A stretch of 64,000 bases of DNA from Ralstonia sp. A12 (GCF_000801955.1 NZ_JSZO01000001.1:124001-188000); one strand, 5' to 3'. Counted from the stretch's first letter, positions 51,175 through 60,891 are shown. Numbers and translations are program-made. The notes: generated from the letters alone by a model not told the origin.

Positions 51175-51830
51175 CCCAGACCCACCTCCTGCCCGTGCCA
51201 CTGCAGACCGCCTGGGATGCGCTCAACGATCCCGCCGTGCTGCAGCGTTGTATCCCCGGCTGCGAGAGCATCACCTCCGCTGGCGAGGGCAGCAATCCCG
51301 CCTACGAGGTCGCCATGACCGCCGCAGTCGGCCCCGTCAAGGCGCGCTTCAAGGGACGCATGGAACTCACCGACATGACGCCGCCGCGCAGCTACACCCT
51401 GCATTTCGACGGCCAGGGCGGTGCCGCCGGCTTCGGCAAGGGCAGTGCGCAGGTACAACTCTCGCCCGAAGGCCCGACGGTCACGCGGCTGTCCTACACC
51501 GCCACCGCGCAGGTGGGCGGCAAGCTCGCGCAGATCGGCTCACGCTTGATTGATGGCGCTGCGCGCAAGCTGGCGGATGAGTTCTTCCAGCGTTTTGCGG
51601 CAGAATTCGGCCCCGCCGCGGATGAGGCAGCCGCGCTCGACGGCAAGCCTGCTGAACAGGCCATCCCGGATCTGGCCGCCGGCGAACTGCGGGCGCATGG
51701 AGCGCCGCCCACTGACTATGCGGCGCCGATCATCAGCCCTGCCGTGCAGCCTCGCAATCCGTGGCCGTGGATCATCGTGGCCGCTGTGGCCGTGGTGGCT
51801 GCCTACCTGTTTTTGCACCACGGGGCATAA
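51165..51830 (+). CDS. coxG: CoxG-like SRPBCC protein with C-terminal membrane anchor
   Basis: A 221-residue protein. Residues 1-150 are the SRPBCC fold of CoxG (VPLQTAWDALNDPAVLQRCIPGCESI, GSAQVQLSPEG, GGKLAQIGSRLIDGAARKLADEFF). A linker of about 45 residues leads to one C-terminal helix (PWIIVAAVAVVAAYLFL). CoxG is proposed to anchor the enzyme to the cytoplasmic membrane or carry quinone; the tail helix fits that. The start overlaps coxE by 10 nt. Confidence 0.9.
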   Translation: MELTQTHLLPVPLQTAWDALNDPAVLQRCIPGCESITSAGEGSNPAYEVAMTAAVGPVKARFKGRMELTDMTPPRSYTLHFDGQGGAAGFGKGSAQVQLSPEGPTVTRLSYTATAQVGGKLAQIGSRLIDGAARKLADEFFQRFAAEFGPAADEAAALDGKPAEQAIPDLAAGELRAHGAPPTDYAAPIISPAVQPRNPWPWIIVAAVAVVAAYLFLHHGA

Positions 51831-51879
51831 TCCGGCATCCCCGCATTGAATACTGCTTAATAAGCGCAGGAAACGCATC

Positions 51880-52911
51880 ATGGACAGCGTCGATCTTGAA
51901 GTTTTGAAAACCAGCGTGCGCTGGCTGGAACAGGGACGGCGCGTGCTGCTCGTCACCGTTGTGAAAACCTGGGGCTCATCCCCCCGGCCCGAAGGCGCCA
52001 TGCTCGCGCTGCGTGATGACGGTGTGGTGGTCGGCTCGGTCTCGGGCGGCTGCATTGAAGACGACCTCATCGACCGCGTCCGCCGCGAAGGCCTGCTGCA
52101 GGTCAAACCTGAGGCCGTCAAATACGGCATCAGCGCAGAAGAAGCCCACCGCTTCGGCCTGCCGTGCGGTGGCACGCTGCAACTCGTGCTCGAGCCGCTG
52201 AACGCCGCCAGCGGTCTTGACGCGCTACTGCATGCCGTGGGAGCCGGCCAGCTTGTCGCCCGTACGCTCGACATGGCAACGGGCGCGACGCTGCTGCAGC
52301 ACGCCACCGTGACCGATGGCCTGCAGTTTGACGAAAAACGCCTGGTGACGATTCACGGCCCGCGCTACCGGATGCTCGTCATTGGCGCGGGGCAGCTCTC
52401 ACGCTACCTATGCCAGATTGCCGTGGGCCTGGACTACCAAGTGACCGTGTGCGACCCACGTGAAGAGTACAGCGAGGAATGGGATATCCCGGGCGTTGCC
52501 ATGGTCCGCACCATGCCCGACGATACGGTGATGGCCATGAAGCTGGATGAGCGCTGCGCCGTCGTTGCCCTCACGCACGATCCCAAGCTCGACGATCTGG
52601 CGCTCATGGAAGCGCTCAAGACACCGGCCTTCTACGTGGGCGCGCTCGGCAGCCGCCGCAACAACGCCAGCCGCCGTGAACGCCTGAAGGAGTTCGACCT
52701 GACCGAGGCGGAACTGGCCCGCCTGCACGGCCCGGTGGGCATCTATATCGGCAGCCGCACGCCGCCGGAGATCGCCATCTCCATCCTGGCCGAGGTGACG
52801 GCGGCCAAGAACGGCGTCTCGTTGCCGACCATCCTGCAGGTGGAAGGCGCCAAGGCCGCGCGCGAAATTGCGGCAAATGCCACGTCCAGCTGCGCTGTGC
52901 CCCACGGGTGA
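51880..52911 (+). CDS. XdhC/CoxI-family maturation protein
   Basis: A 343-residue protein of the XdhC/CoxI family. The N-terminal domain has VKTWGSSPRPEGAML and SGGCIEDDLI; the C-terminal Rossmann domain has VIGAGQLSRYLCQIA and ALGSRRNNASRRERL. XdhC proteins bind molybdopterin, replace its oxo by a sulphido ligand and insert it into apoenzyme. It closes the cox operon, 49 nt after coxG. The C-terminus is full length. Confidence 0.92.
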   Translation: MDSVDLEVLKTSVRWLEQGRRVLLVTVVKTWGSSPRPEGAMLALRDDGVVVGSVSGGCIEDDLIDRVRREGLLQVKPEAVKYGISAEEAHRFGLPCGGTLQLVLEPLNAASGLDALLHAVGAGQLVARTLDMATGATLLQHATVTDGLQFDEKRLVTIHGPRYRMLVIGAGQLSRYLCQIAVGLDYQVTVCDPREEYSEEWDIPGVAMVRTMPDDTVMAMKLDERCAVVALTHDPKLDDLALMEALKTPAFYVGALGSRRNNASRRERLKEFDLTEAELARLHGPVGIYIGSRTPPEIAISILAEVTAAKNGVSLPTILQVEGAKAAREIAANATSSCAVPHG

Positions 52912-53193
52912 GGTCAACTTTCTAGCGTGAAAGGTCTACAAAAGGACGTGCCGAAAGGCGCCTGAAAGGTTACATTCTTATAAATCGCTGATTCTGCGTG
53001 GGTTTCTGACCGCATCGCATCACACCTGTCATGCGGCGCGGCGAGCCTCGCACCCTGCGCGCCTGGCGGATGCATCCGCTCTGGGCTTGCGCGCACCACC
53101 AGCGTTCCGCGTCCGCATCTGCGGCACCGATAACGTTGTTTGCAGGTGGGTTGGTCGCCCGCTTCGCACTTCAAAGATTTCGAGCTTTCTCGC

Positions 53194-54297
53194 ATGAGTA
53201 TTCTGCTAACCGGTGCGACCGGTTTTGTGGGCGGCGCCATTGCCGCAGATCTGGCTGCCAAAGGTTTGCTAGCCGATACGCGCTTTGCCGTGCGCGGCGA
53301 CACGCCGGCGGACGGGCTCGCGCGCCTGCGCAGTAACCTGCGCCGGTTCCAACTGCCGCAGGCCGTGCTGGACGGCATCACCGAATCGCAGATCGTCCTG
53401 TTCGACCTGCGCGAAGGCGGCGCAGCCACGCTGGGCGATCCGGAAGTCATCATCAACTGCGCGGCGCTGGCAACGTTTTCAAACCATCCGTCGCTGTGGG
53501 ATACCAACGTAGGCGGCGTGCTGGCGCTGGGCAAACTGGCGGCGCAGGGCAAACGGCTCAAGCGCTTCCTGCAGATCGGCACGGCCATGTCGTGCGGCCA
53601 ACTGGCCAATCGCCATGTGCATGAGAGCTGGGATGTGCCGCCGATCGAGCAGCACGCCGTGCCGTACACCTACTCCAAGGGGATGGCGGAGCTGAAGCTG
53701 CGCGAAGCCGTGCCCGAACTGCCGCTGGTCGTGGTGCGGCCGTCCATCGTGGTCGGCCACAGCACGCTGGGCTGCGAGCCCTCGGGCAGCATCTTCTGGA
53801 TGCTGCGCATGGTGGCCATGCTGGAGACCTTCAGCTGCCAACTGTCGGATCGCGTCGACATCCTGCCGGTCGATGACTGCGCCGAAGCCATCGTCCGTCT
53901 GGCAACCAAGCCGACGCTGGCGCACGACCTGTACCACATCAGTGCCGGCGACAAGAACTCCGAGCGCATCGAAACGCTGTATCCGCGCTTCAAGCGCTGC
54001 AAGACCCCGGAAGAAGAGGCCCAAGCGCTGGCAGGGTACGTGTATCAGGAAAAAATCGCCGAGAAAGCATTGGCACGTAAATTCCTGAGCATGACGGGGG
54101 ATGGCAATGTGCGACTGGTCGCGCGCTGCATCCACCTGTATGCCAAGTTCGCCAGCATGAGCTACGTGTTTGACAACACGCGACTGGTGCAGGAGACCGG
54201 CTTCCAGCCGCGCTCCCTGCTCGCTTACCTTGACCGCTGCCTCGAGACGTCGGACGCCGTGCCGATTCCCGAGCAGATGCAGTGGGACTATAAGTAG
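53194..54297 (+). CDS. Extended short-chain dehydrogenase / thioester-reductase-like protein
   Basis: A 367-residue NAD(P)-binding protein with the Rossmann loop TGATGFVGGAI (residues 6-16), NCAALATFS, and YTYSKGMAE holding the Tyr-x3-Lys pair. The N-terminal half resembles the reductase domain of fatty acyl-CoA reductases and NRPS termination modules. The C-terminal 130 residues are helical and unfamiliar. The ATG at 53194 has no strong ribosome site. The 280-bp gap after xdhC separates it from the cox operon; substrate unknown. Confidence 0.8.
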   Translation: MSILLTGATGFVGGAIAADLAAKGLLADTRFAVRGDTPADGLARLRSNLRRFQLPQAVLDGITESQIVLFDLREGGAATLGDPEVIINCAALATFSNHPSLWDTNVGGVLALGKLAAQGKRLKRFLQIGTAMSCGQLANRHVHESWDVPPIEQHAVPYTYSKGMAELKLREAVPELPLVVVRPSIVVGHSTLGCEPSGSIFWMLRMVAMLETFSCQLSDRVDILPVDDCAEAIVRLATKPTLAHDLYHISAGDKNSERIETLYPRFKRCKTPEEEAQALAGYVYQEKIAEKALARKFLSMTGDGNVRLVARCIHLYAKFASMSYVFDNTRLVQETGFQPRSLLAYLDRCLETSDAVPIPEQMQWDYK

Positions 54298-54406
54298 CCG
54301 TCGGATCTACCCGGTCCGCACGGCGTGTCATGGCGCCGTGCTATAACCATCGGCGCCTTATCTAGCACCTGAGCAAGACTCCGGTCTGCATAACAAGGAG
54401 CCGCCG

Positions 54407-55129
54407 ATGCAGCTGCAAGCCCTCGTCCATCTCAATGTCGCCACGCTGGTGGATTCATTCATCAGCCTTGCCGCCGCGTTTGCGCTCGGCTCGCTGATCG
54501 GCTTTGAGCGACAGGTCAGACAGCGGACGGCGGGCTTGCGCACCAACGCCCTGGTGGCAGTTGCAGCGGCCGCCTTCGTCGACATGGCTGCGCAGATCGG
54601 CACCGCATCGGACACCACCCGCGTGATCGCCTACGTGGTCTCGGGGGTAGGCTTCCTGGGTGCCGGCACCATCATGAAGGAAGGGCTGAACGTGCGCGGG
54701 CTGAACACAGCAGCCACGCTGTGGGGCTCTGCCGCAGTGGGCGCGGCGGCGGGCTCTGACCTCATCGGCCAGGCGGTGCTGATCTCGTTGTTTGTGTTGG
54801 CCTCGAACATTCTGCTGCGCCCCGTGGTAAACCGCATCAACCGCACGCCATTGGACAACCAGGCCAGCGAAGTCACGTACACGATGTGCGTCATCTCGAC
54901 CAGCGAGCGCCAGAAAGAAGCCCTGGCCGATCTGGAGCGCCTGCTGGAAGAAGCCAGCTATCCGATCAGCGATCTGTCGGTCGAACCGTTTGGTGAAGAC
55001 CACGTGGAAATCGAAGCCATGCTGATGTCCACCGCCGTCAACGCCGGCGAGTTGGATCGCATCGTCGCATCGCTTCAGGCGCAGCCGCACATTGCCCAGG
55101 CGTTCTGGAACCCGAGTACGACCGAGTAA
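54407..55129 (+). CDS. MgtC/SapB-family membrane protein
   Basis: A 240-residue MgtC protein with five N-terminal helices (FALGSLIGFERQVRQRTAGLRTNALVA, GVGFLGAGTIMKEG) and a C-terminal ACT-like cytoplasmic domain (about 160-240). MgtC proteins help bacteria at low magnesium and inside hosts, partly by modulating ATP synthase. AAGGAGCCGCCG precedes the ATG. A GGCGCCG / CGGCGCC hairpin (about 54333-54358) lies upstream and may end the SDR transcript or act in the leader. Confidence 0.9.
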   Translation: MQLQALVHLNVATLVDSFISLAAAFALGSLIGFERQVRQRTAGLRTNALVAVAAAAFVDMAAQIGTASDTTRVIAYVVSGVGFLGAGTIMKEGLNVRGLNTAATLWGSAAVGAAAGSDLIGQAVLISLFVLASNILLRPVVNRINRTPLDNQASEVTYTMCVISTSERQKEALADLERLLEEASYPISDLSVEPFGEDHVEIEAMLMSTAVNAGELDRIVASLQAQPHIAQAFWNPSTTE

Positions 55130-55133
55130 TGGC

Positions 55134-55601
55134 TCAAAGCTCCTGCGTGGCTGCCAGGGCGAAGATCTTCGCCCAGCGCTTTGCTTCCTGGCGGTTGCGC
55201 ATCGGGATCAGCCAATCCGCTTGTGCCTGATGCTTCAGCCGCAATGCCAGAGACCACGCGCCGTCGCGTTCAACCGCATCGGCGCCGGCAATATCGGCAA
55301 AGAGGAATCGTGCGTCCTGGTCATGCAGGCGCAATGACCCGCGCTTCTGTTCAGCGTCGACGGCAACCTGGCCCCAGCTCCCGCTCAGGGACACGATCCG
55401 CTGCCCCTTCACGTTGACGCCGTGTACCGCGCGGTAGCGGCGAACAAGATTGATGACGGCCGCAGCGAGGAGCGCCGCTGCAATCAATACCGCAGCACCG
55501 CCCGCCACCGCACCGTAAGCCGAAGCCACCGCTACATACAACCGGATAGCGCCATAGATGAGCAAACCTACCAGCGCAAACGCGGCAATGATGAACGGCA
55601 T
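55134..55601 (-). CDS. Hypothetical membrane protein with two helices
   Basis: A 155-residue protein beginning MPFIIAAFALVGLLIYGAIR with two membrane helices (about residues 3-28 and 33-58) and a soluble C-terminal domain with PH-like beta strands (GSLRLHDQDARFLFADIAGADAVE). AAGGAAT precedes the ATG at 55601. It is convergent with the MgtC gene, 4 nt apart. No characterised family recognised. Confidence 0.7.
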   Translation of the reverse strand: MPFIIAAFALVGLLIYGAIRLYVAVASAYGAVAGGAAVLIAAALLAAAVINLVRRYRAVHGVNVKGQRIVSLSGSWGQVAVDAEQKRGSLRLHDQDARFLFADIAGADAVERDGAWSLALRLKHQAQADWLIPMRNRQEAKRWAKIFALAATQEL

Positions 55602-55713
55602 GGTGTGATTCCTTGATCCTTGAATAAGCGTTCCGGTTATATCAACCGAAACGGCGCTCAAGGCAAGTCATTGCCACACATCCAGATCAAACCGATACAT
55701 CGTACCGATCAGA

Positions 55714-57255
55714 TCAAGCCAGTCGGAAGGCAGCAATGGCGGCGTTCAGCACCTGCGCCTGCTCTTCCAGTGATTCGGCTGCTGCGGCCGCCTGCTCGAC
55801 CAGCGCGGCGTTCTGCTGCGTGGCTTCGTCCATCAGCGTGACGGCCTTGTTGACTTGCTCGATGCCCGAGCTTTGCTCGTTGGAGGCGGCGGCAATCTCG
55901 CCCATGATGTCCGTCACGCGGCGGATGGAGGCGACGATGTCCTCCATCGTAGTGCCGGCGCGTTCGGCCAGCGCGCTGCCCGTCTCGACCTTGGACAGCG
56001 ACGCCTCAATCATCTCCTTGATCTCCTTGGCCGCTGCTGCGCTGCGCTGCGCGAGGTTGCGCACCTCGCCGGCCACCACGGCAAAGCCACGGCCCTGTTC
56101 ACCTGCGCGGGCCGCTTCCACAGCGGCGTTCAGCGCCAGGATGTTGGTCTGGAAGGCAATGCCGTCAATCACACCAATGATTTCAGACACCGTGCGCGAC
56201 GACGCGCTGATCTCGCGCATGGTTGCCACCACGTCGGTCACCACCGCGCCGCCCTGGCTGGCCACATGCGAGGCGCTGTCGGCCAGTTGGCTGGCCTGGC
56301 GGGCGTTGTCAGCGTTCTGGCGCACGATGGAGGTCATTTCTTCCATGCTGGAAGCGGTTTCCTCCAACGAGCTGGCCTGCTCTTCCGTACGTTGCGAAAG
56401 GTCGGCATTGCCGGCAGCGATCTGTTTGGTGGCTGCGCCGATCGATTCGGAGCCGGTGCGCACGCGGCGCACGGTGTCGGTCAACGCGCCCTGCATGCGG
56501 GCCAGGCCTTCGAGCAGGCGGCCCATCTCGTCTCCACGGTCGACATGCACAGGCTGCGTCAGGTCCCCTGCGGCAATGCGGTCGAACTGTGCCAGTGTGG
56601 CGTTCAGCGGCCCGACAATGGCGCGCAGCAGCGACCATGCGCACACCAGCGCCACCAGCAGTGCAAACACAATCGCGGCAATCACGATCATGCGGAAACG
56701 CGCGTAGGCTTCGCGCGATTCATCGTAGTTGGCCTTGGAGAAGGCGAGCTGCTTCTTGCTCAGCGCCAGGCTCGTGTCGTTGGAATCGCGGAAGGCCTTG
56801 GAGACGCCCTTCTCCATGATCTTGTCGGCCGTGGCGCGATCACCTGCGCGCAGTGCCTTGATGATGTCGCGCAGCGTGCCCGACGCGGCGTCACGCTTGG
56901 TGGCGACTTCCTTGGCCAGGCGCTCCTCTTCATCGTCGCGCGGCAGGGCCAGATATTTCTTCCACGCCTCGTCCGAGCGGGCGATCAGCTCTTCAGTGCG
57001 ATCGAGCAACTGCATGGCGCCCTTGTCTTCCGGATACAGCATCGCCTTGTCGAGCGCGGTGCGGGCGCGCGTCAGGCTCAGGTCGGATTCGCCCAGGGCA
57101 AGCGCGGACGGAAACTGGTTGGTGAAGGTCTGTTCGTGCGCGCGATTGGCGTCCCGCAGGCCAAGCAGCCCGGCCACGCCAATCAGCAGAGCCAACAGAA
57201 ACAAAATGGAAACCGTGAGCACCAGACGGGTGCGGATGGTCAGACGAGCAGACAT
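55714..57255 (-). CDS. Methyl-accepting chemotaxis protein
   Basis: A 513-residue chemoreceptor. It has an N-terminal membrane helix (about 8-30), a periplasmic four-helix-bundle sensor (about 33-190), a second helix (about 190-212), HAMP (about 213-265) and the signalling hairpin, with the tip sequence [23 protein letters not shown]. There is no CheR-binding pentapeptide at the C-terminus. No che gene is nearby, so it works with a distant pathway. The ATG at 57255 lacks a visible ribosome site and follows a structured leader. Confidence 0.93.
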   Translation of the reverse strand: MSARLTIRTRLVLTVSILFLLALLIGVAGLLGLRDANRAHEQTFTNQFPSALALGESDLSLTRARTALDKAMLYPEDKGAMQLLDRTEELIARSDEAWKKYLALPRDDEEERLAKEVATKRDAASGTLRDIIKALRAGDRATADKIMEKGVSKAFRDSNDTSLALSKKQLAFSKANYDESREAYARFRMIVIAAIVFALLVALVCAWSLLRAIVGPLNATLAQFDRIAAGDLTQPVHVDRGDEMGRLLEGLARMQGALTDTVRRVRTGSESIGAATKQIAAGNADLSQRTEEQASSLEETASSMEEMTSIVRQNADNARQASQLADSASHVASQGGAVVTDVVATMREISASSRTVSEIIGVIDGIAFQTNILALNAAVEAARAGEQGRGFAVVAGEVRNLAQRSAAAAKEIKEMIEASLSKVETGSALAERAGTTMEDIVASIRRVTDIMGEIAAASNEQSSGIEQVNKAVTLMDEATQQNAALVEQAAAAAESLEEQAQVLNAAIAAFRLA

Positions 57256-57266
57256 GGGCGCTGGAG

Positions 57267-57340
57267 AGTGGCAAGGGTAGCGTGCGCGGCTCTTCACGCA
57301 GGCGCGACCATCGCGCCGGGCGGCCGGCTACCTTGGCACT
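57267..57340 (-). other. Structured leader upstream of the chemoreceptor gene
   Basis: On the minus strand, arms at 57327-57340 and 57267-57281 (AGTGCCAAGGTAGC with GCTACCCTTGCCACT) can pair with small interruptions. They enclose a perfect hairpin GGCGCGA-TGG-TCGCGCC (57301-57317). The leader ends 11 nt before the chemoreceptor ATG and may control its translation. It does not match the c-di-GMP or other riboswitch cores I know. Confidence 0.4.
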
Positions 57341-57414
57341 ATCGGTCACCCGGGGGCGGAACTTGAGGGCGAAGCGCTCAATGCATCACCCGATGCCACC
57401 TCGCACCCAAATTT

Positions 57415-58647
57415 TCAGTCTGTCTTGCTCTTGCGCGCCTGCCGGTAGTCCTCCGCAAACTCGGCCCACTGCTTGAGCGATACCTTGCGCCCGTGCGTCG
57501 CCAGCTTCAGCGCCGATTTGCGCCACGCCGTGCCGGCTGCGTAGTCCTGTACCTTCTCGACTAGGTCGGTGCCAAGCCGGCCGCAACTGCGCAGATGGCA
57601 CCATGCGGCCACGCGCGCCATGGTCTGCAGCGCATCGTCCAGGTTGGCCACGACGTGCTTGCCGGAGCCCAGCTCTACACGGTCCGCCGTCGGCTGCAGG
57701 CTCTTGACCACGTACGACTTCGGCTTTTCCCCCTTGGCCCCGTAGACCACGCCGCGCAACAACGCCGGCGAGATTGCCTGCGAGATGCGCTGGATGCCGA
57801 CCACGCGCCCGGCCTCGCTATGCCACGGCGCCACGCTGCACGAATCGCCCAGCACATCGGCCCAGACGCTCGGCACCGAGAGCTTGATGTCGATCAGGCG
57901 CAGGGTGTCGGGGTCGTTCTCGGGGCGGGCCAGCACCGAATAGCGCTCCAGCCCCAGGCTGCCGGTGCCGGCAATGCGACGCGCCACATCCACGGCGACA
58001 AAGCGCTGCCCGTGTCCATTGCCCTGCTCGGAATAGGCCTGGAGAATGCGACGCGCGCGGCGGGCCTCATCCTTGCTGGCACGCAAAGTGCGGCGCCCAT
58101 CGTTACGCAGGTTGATCTGGTTGCCGTTGCGTTCTGTGCGCTCGGCAATGTAGGCCGCGCGGTTGCGCCTGCGCAGGTCGCGCAGCAGGGTGCGCACGAT
58201 GCCGGTGGCAGTGGCGCGCTCGACCCAGCGCGGTTTGCCGTCGACGAGCGTGGTTGCATAGGTATCGAGAAACCGGCGGCAGAGGTTGTTTGCGTCTTCA
58301 TCGGCCAGCTTCCAGCTATATGCGGCCACCTGCAGACTCGACAGCACGCGTACGAGATCGACGGTAAACGGCGCGGTCAGGGCTTCGTCGAAGTCGTTCA
58401 TATCGAAGTAGACCAGGCCGTTGTCGCCCTTGAAGCTGCCGAAGTTCTCCAGGTGCAGATCGCCGCAGACCAGCGTGCGAGGTGCCTCGTGCATGAGCGG
58501 TGCGTCGATCATCGATGCCGCGTACAGGTTGTTGGTGCCGCGGAAGAACGAGAACGGATCGGCGGCAATGGCGGCCAGCTTGCGCGTGAGGCGCTCCGGG
58601 TCTCGCCCGGCGTTGTACTCAAGGATGACGCGGGTACTGTCGTGCAT
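57415..58647 (-). CDS. DUF2252-family protein
   Basis: A 410-residue protein with the family landmarks DPFSFFRGTNNLYA, CGDLHLENFGSF, FDMNDFDEALTAPFTVDLVRVL and VARRIAGTGSLGLERY. The arrangement HLENFG ... DMNDFD recalls the catalytic loop of aminoglycoside phosphotransferase-like kinases, so an ATP-dependent phosphotransfer role is possible but unproven. The ATG at 58647 is used; a frame from 58851 overlaps the divergent glucoamylase gene. The GH15 gene starts 35 bp away on the other strand. Confidence 0.88.
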   Translation of the reverse strand: MHDSTRVILEYNAGRDPERLTRKLAAIAADPFSFFRGTNNLYAASMIDAPLMHEAPRTLVCGDLHLENFGSFKGDNGLVYFDMNDFDEALTAPFTVDLVRVLSSLQVAAYSWKLADEDANNLCRRFLDTYATTLVDGKPRWVERATATGIVRTLLRDLRRRNRAAYIAERTERNGNQINLRNDGRRTLRASKDEARRARRILQAYSEQGNGHGQRFVAVDVARRIAGTGSLGLERYSVLARPENDPDTLRLIDIKLSVPSVWADVLGDSCSVAPWHSEAGRVVGIQRISQAISPALLRGVVYGAKGEKPKSYVVKSLQPTADRVELGSGKHVVANLDDALQTMARVAAWCHLRSCGRLGTDLVEKVQDYAAGTAWRKSALKLATHGRKVSLKQWAEFAEDYRQARKSKTD

Positions 58648-58682
58648 GGTCACGGCCCTATCGATTGTTGGAGTGGAGTGCA

Positions 58683-60566
58683 ATGCCCTCGAAAATCGAA
58701 GAGTACGCTCTGATCGGCGATTGTGAAACCGCTGCGCTGGTCTCGCGCAACGGTTCGATCGACTGGTTGTGCTGGCCCCGATTCGATTCGGGCGCCTGTT
58801 TTGCCGCCCTGCTGGGCACACCCGATCATGGGCGCTGGCAAATTGCGCCACAAGATGACGTTCGTCATGTTCACCGCCGTTACCTGCCCGGCACGCTCGT
58901 GCTGGAGAGCGTCTTCGAGACCGACACCGGCTCCGTCAGCCTGACCGACCTGATGCCCGTACGCCTGCCGGGCACGCCCAGCGTGCGCGGCGATACGTCC
59001 GACCTCGTGCGCATCGTGCGGGGCCTCTCGGGCACGGTCGCCATGCACATGGACCTGACATTGCGCTTCGACTACGGCACCTCCGTCCCGTGGGTCAGCC
59101 GCGTGGAGGAAACCACCGGCAGCCCTGCCGACGGCCCATGCGATACACCCGACTGCGTGCTGCGCGCCATTGCCGGCCCCGACATGGTGACGCTGCGCAC
59201 GCCGGCACCCATTCGTGGCGAGAATCTCTCCACCGTGGCCGAATTCACCGTTGCCGAGGGCGAGGCGATGCCTTTCGTACTGACGCATTCGCCATCGCAC
59301 TTGCCGTTGCCGGCCTCCATCGACGCACTGGAAGCCCAGTTCGACATCGAGGCGCGCTGGCGTGCGTGGTCCAGCCAATGCCATGGCGCGGGCGAATGGA
59401 CAGAGGCGGTCGAGCGCTCCCTCATCACGCTCAAGGCGCTGACGTATCACCGCACCGGTGGCGTGGTCGCCGCGCCAACGACGTCGCTACCGGAACAACT
59501 CGGCGGCGTACGCAACTGGGACTACCGCTACTGCTGGCTGCGCGACGCCACCCTCACACTGCTCGCCCTCATGAACGCCGGCTACTACGACGAGGCATCT
59601 GCCTGGCGCGCCTGGCTCGAACGCGCCATTGCCGGTAGCCCAGCGCAGGGGCAGATCATGTACGGCATTGCCGGCGAACGCCGCCTGGGCGAATGGACGG
59701 TCCCCTGGTTGCCCGGCTACGAAGGCGCACGACCAGTACGCATCGGCAATGCGGCTGCACTGCAGCTCCAGCTCGATGTCTACGGCGAGCTGATGGACGC
59801 GCTCTATCTCGCCCGCAAAGGCGGCCTGGCGGGTGACGACACGTCATGGCGCTTGCAGGTCGCGCTCATGACGCATCTGGAAGACACCTGGCAGTCCCCC
59901 GACCAAGGCATCTGGGAGGTGCGCGGCCCATCCCGGCACTTCACGCATTCCAAGGTGATGGCGTGGGTCGCGTTCGATCGCGCCGTCAAAAGCATCGAGC
60001 AGTTTGGCGTCGATGGCCCAGTTGAGCGCTGGCGCGCGGTTCGTGACCGTATTCACGCCGAGGTCTGCACGCACGGCATCCACCCGCGCCGTGGCTGTTT
60101 CGTGCAGAGGTACGGCGGTGAAGAGGTCGACGCCGCCTTGCTGATGCTACCGCTGGTTGGCTTTCTCCCCGCAACGGACTCACGCATCCAGGCCACGGTG
60201 CGGGCTATCGAACAAGACCTGCTCGTCGATGGCCTTGTCCGCCGCTATCGCACAGAAGCCATGGCCGATGGGTTGCCCAAAGGCGAAGGCGTGTTCCTCG
60301 CGTGCAGCTTCTGGTATGTCGACAACCTCGTCCTGCAGGGTCGCGATGAAGAGGCGCGCGCGCTGTTCCTGAAACTGCTGGCACTGCGCAACGACGTAGG
60401 CCTGCTCTCGGAAGAGTACGACCCGCGCGCGCGCCGGCTGGTCGGCAACTTTCCGCAGGCGTTCTCGCATATCGCACTGGTGAACTCAGCGTTGGCGCTA
60501 TCCGCCGCGGCCGATCATGTCAGCCAGCGGACAGGTGCCCAGGCCCCGAATCCGCCGTCCCGGTAA
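58683..60566 (+). CDS. Glycoside hydrolase family 15 protein (glucoamylase/trehalase-like)
   Basis: A 627-residue protein, MPSKIEEYALIGDCETAALVSRNGSIDWLCWPRFDS (residues 1-36), the usual bacterial GH15 opening. An N-terminal beta-sandwich is followed by the (alpha/alpha)6 barrel. GVRNWDYRYCWLRDATLTLLA and the C-terminal EEYDPRARRLVGNFPQAFSH hold substrate-binding and catalytic acid residues. It has no signal peptide, so it acts in the cytoplasm, possibly on trehalose or glucans. TGGAGTGGAG precedes the ATG. It is divergent from the DUF2252 gene. Confidence 0.9.
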   Translation: MPSKIEEYALIGDCETAALVSRNGSIDWLCWPRFDSGACFAALLGTPDHGRWQIAPQDDVRHVHRRYLPGTLVLESVFETDTGSVSLTDLMPVRLPGTPSVRGDTSDLVRIVRGLSGTVAMHMDLTLRFDYGTSVPWVSRVEETTGSPADGPCDTPDCVLRAIAGPDMVTLRTPAPIRGENLSTVAEFTVAEGEAMPFVLTHSPSHLPLPASIDALEAQFDIEARWRAWSSQCHGAGEWTEAVERSLITLKALTYHRTGGVVAAPTTSLPEQLGGVRNWDYRYCWLRDATLTLLALMNAGYYDEASAWRAWLERAIAGSPAQGQIMYGIAGERRLGEWTVPWLPGYEGARPVRIGNAAALQLQLDVYGELMDALYLARKGGLAGDDTSWRLQVALMTHLEDTWQSPDQGIWEVRGPSRHFTHSKVMAWVAFDRAVKSIEQFGVDGPVERWRAVRDRIHAEVCTHGIHPRRGCFVQRYGGEEVDAALLMLPLVGFLPATDSRIQATVRAIEQDLLVDGLVRRYRTEAMADGLPKGEGVFLACSFWYVDNLVLQGRDEEARALFLKLLALRNDVGLLSEEYDPRARRLVGNFPQAFSHIALVNSALALSAAADHVSQRTGAQAPNPPSR

Positions 60567-60603
60567 AATAGCGGCCCAACCGATTTTCACCGCCCTCGCC
60601 ACC

Positions 60604-60837
60604 ATGCCCGACGACATCTCCAGTGCGCCCGAAAGCACCCTGCTCGGCCGCCCCGACAGCCCGTGCGTCGGCATTTGCTCGACCCTCTTCGACGAGGTCT
60701 GCCAGGGCTGTGGGCGCACCCAGCTGGAAGTCAGCAACTGGGTGTTCATGACCGATGAGGAGCGCAACGCCGTCTGGACGCGCATCCTGGCCGAAGGCAC
60801 AGCGCAAGGCTACAACCCCGACGGCAGCCGCAAGTAA
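60604..60837 (+). CDS. DUF1289-family protein
   Basis: A 77-residue protein with the DUF1289 cysteine pattern SPCVGICSTLFDEVCQGCGRT (four cysteines) and WVFMTDEERNAVWTRI. The cysteines suggest an iron-sulphur or zinc site. Function unknown; members are common next to housekeeping genes. The ATG at 60604 follows the GH15 stop by 37 nt and a strong terminator lies 13 nt after the stop. Confidence 0.9.
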   Translation: MPDDISSAPESTLLGRPDSPCVGICSTLFDEVCQGCGRTQLEVSNWVFMTDEERNAVWTRILAEGTAQGYNPDGSRK

Positions 60838-60849
60838 GCCCCAAAAGAA

Positions 60850-60873
60850 AACCCGGCCGAAGCCGGGTTTTTT
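60850..60873. terminator. Bidirectional intrinsic terminator
   Basis: An 8-bp stem AACCCGGC / GCCGGGTT with a CGAA loop, followed on the + strand by TTTTTGTT and preceded by AAAAGAAA, so it works in both directions. It ends the GH15-DUF1289 transcript and the convergent aldehyde dehydrogenase transcript. Confidence 0.88.
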
Positions 60874-60891
60874 GTTGATGCAGAAGACCGA

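Noticed and set aside
57256-57345. Considered a c-di-GMP (GEMM) riboswitch before the chemoreceptor gene.
   Set aside because: The conserved core with its GCAAA-type loop and paired-stem docking sequence is absent; only generic stems are present.
57282-57349. A shadow translation upstream of the chemoreceptor resembles a peptide seen from sequencing adapters.
   Set aside because: The underlying DNA does not contain an adapter sequence; the resemblance is in one frame and is short.
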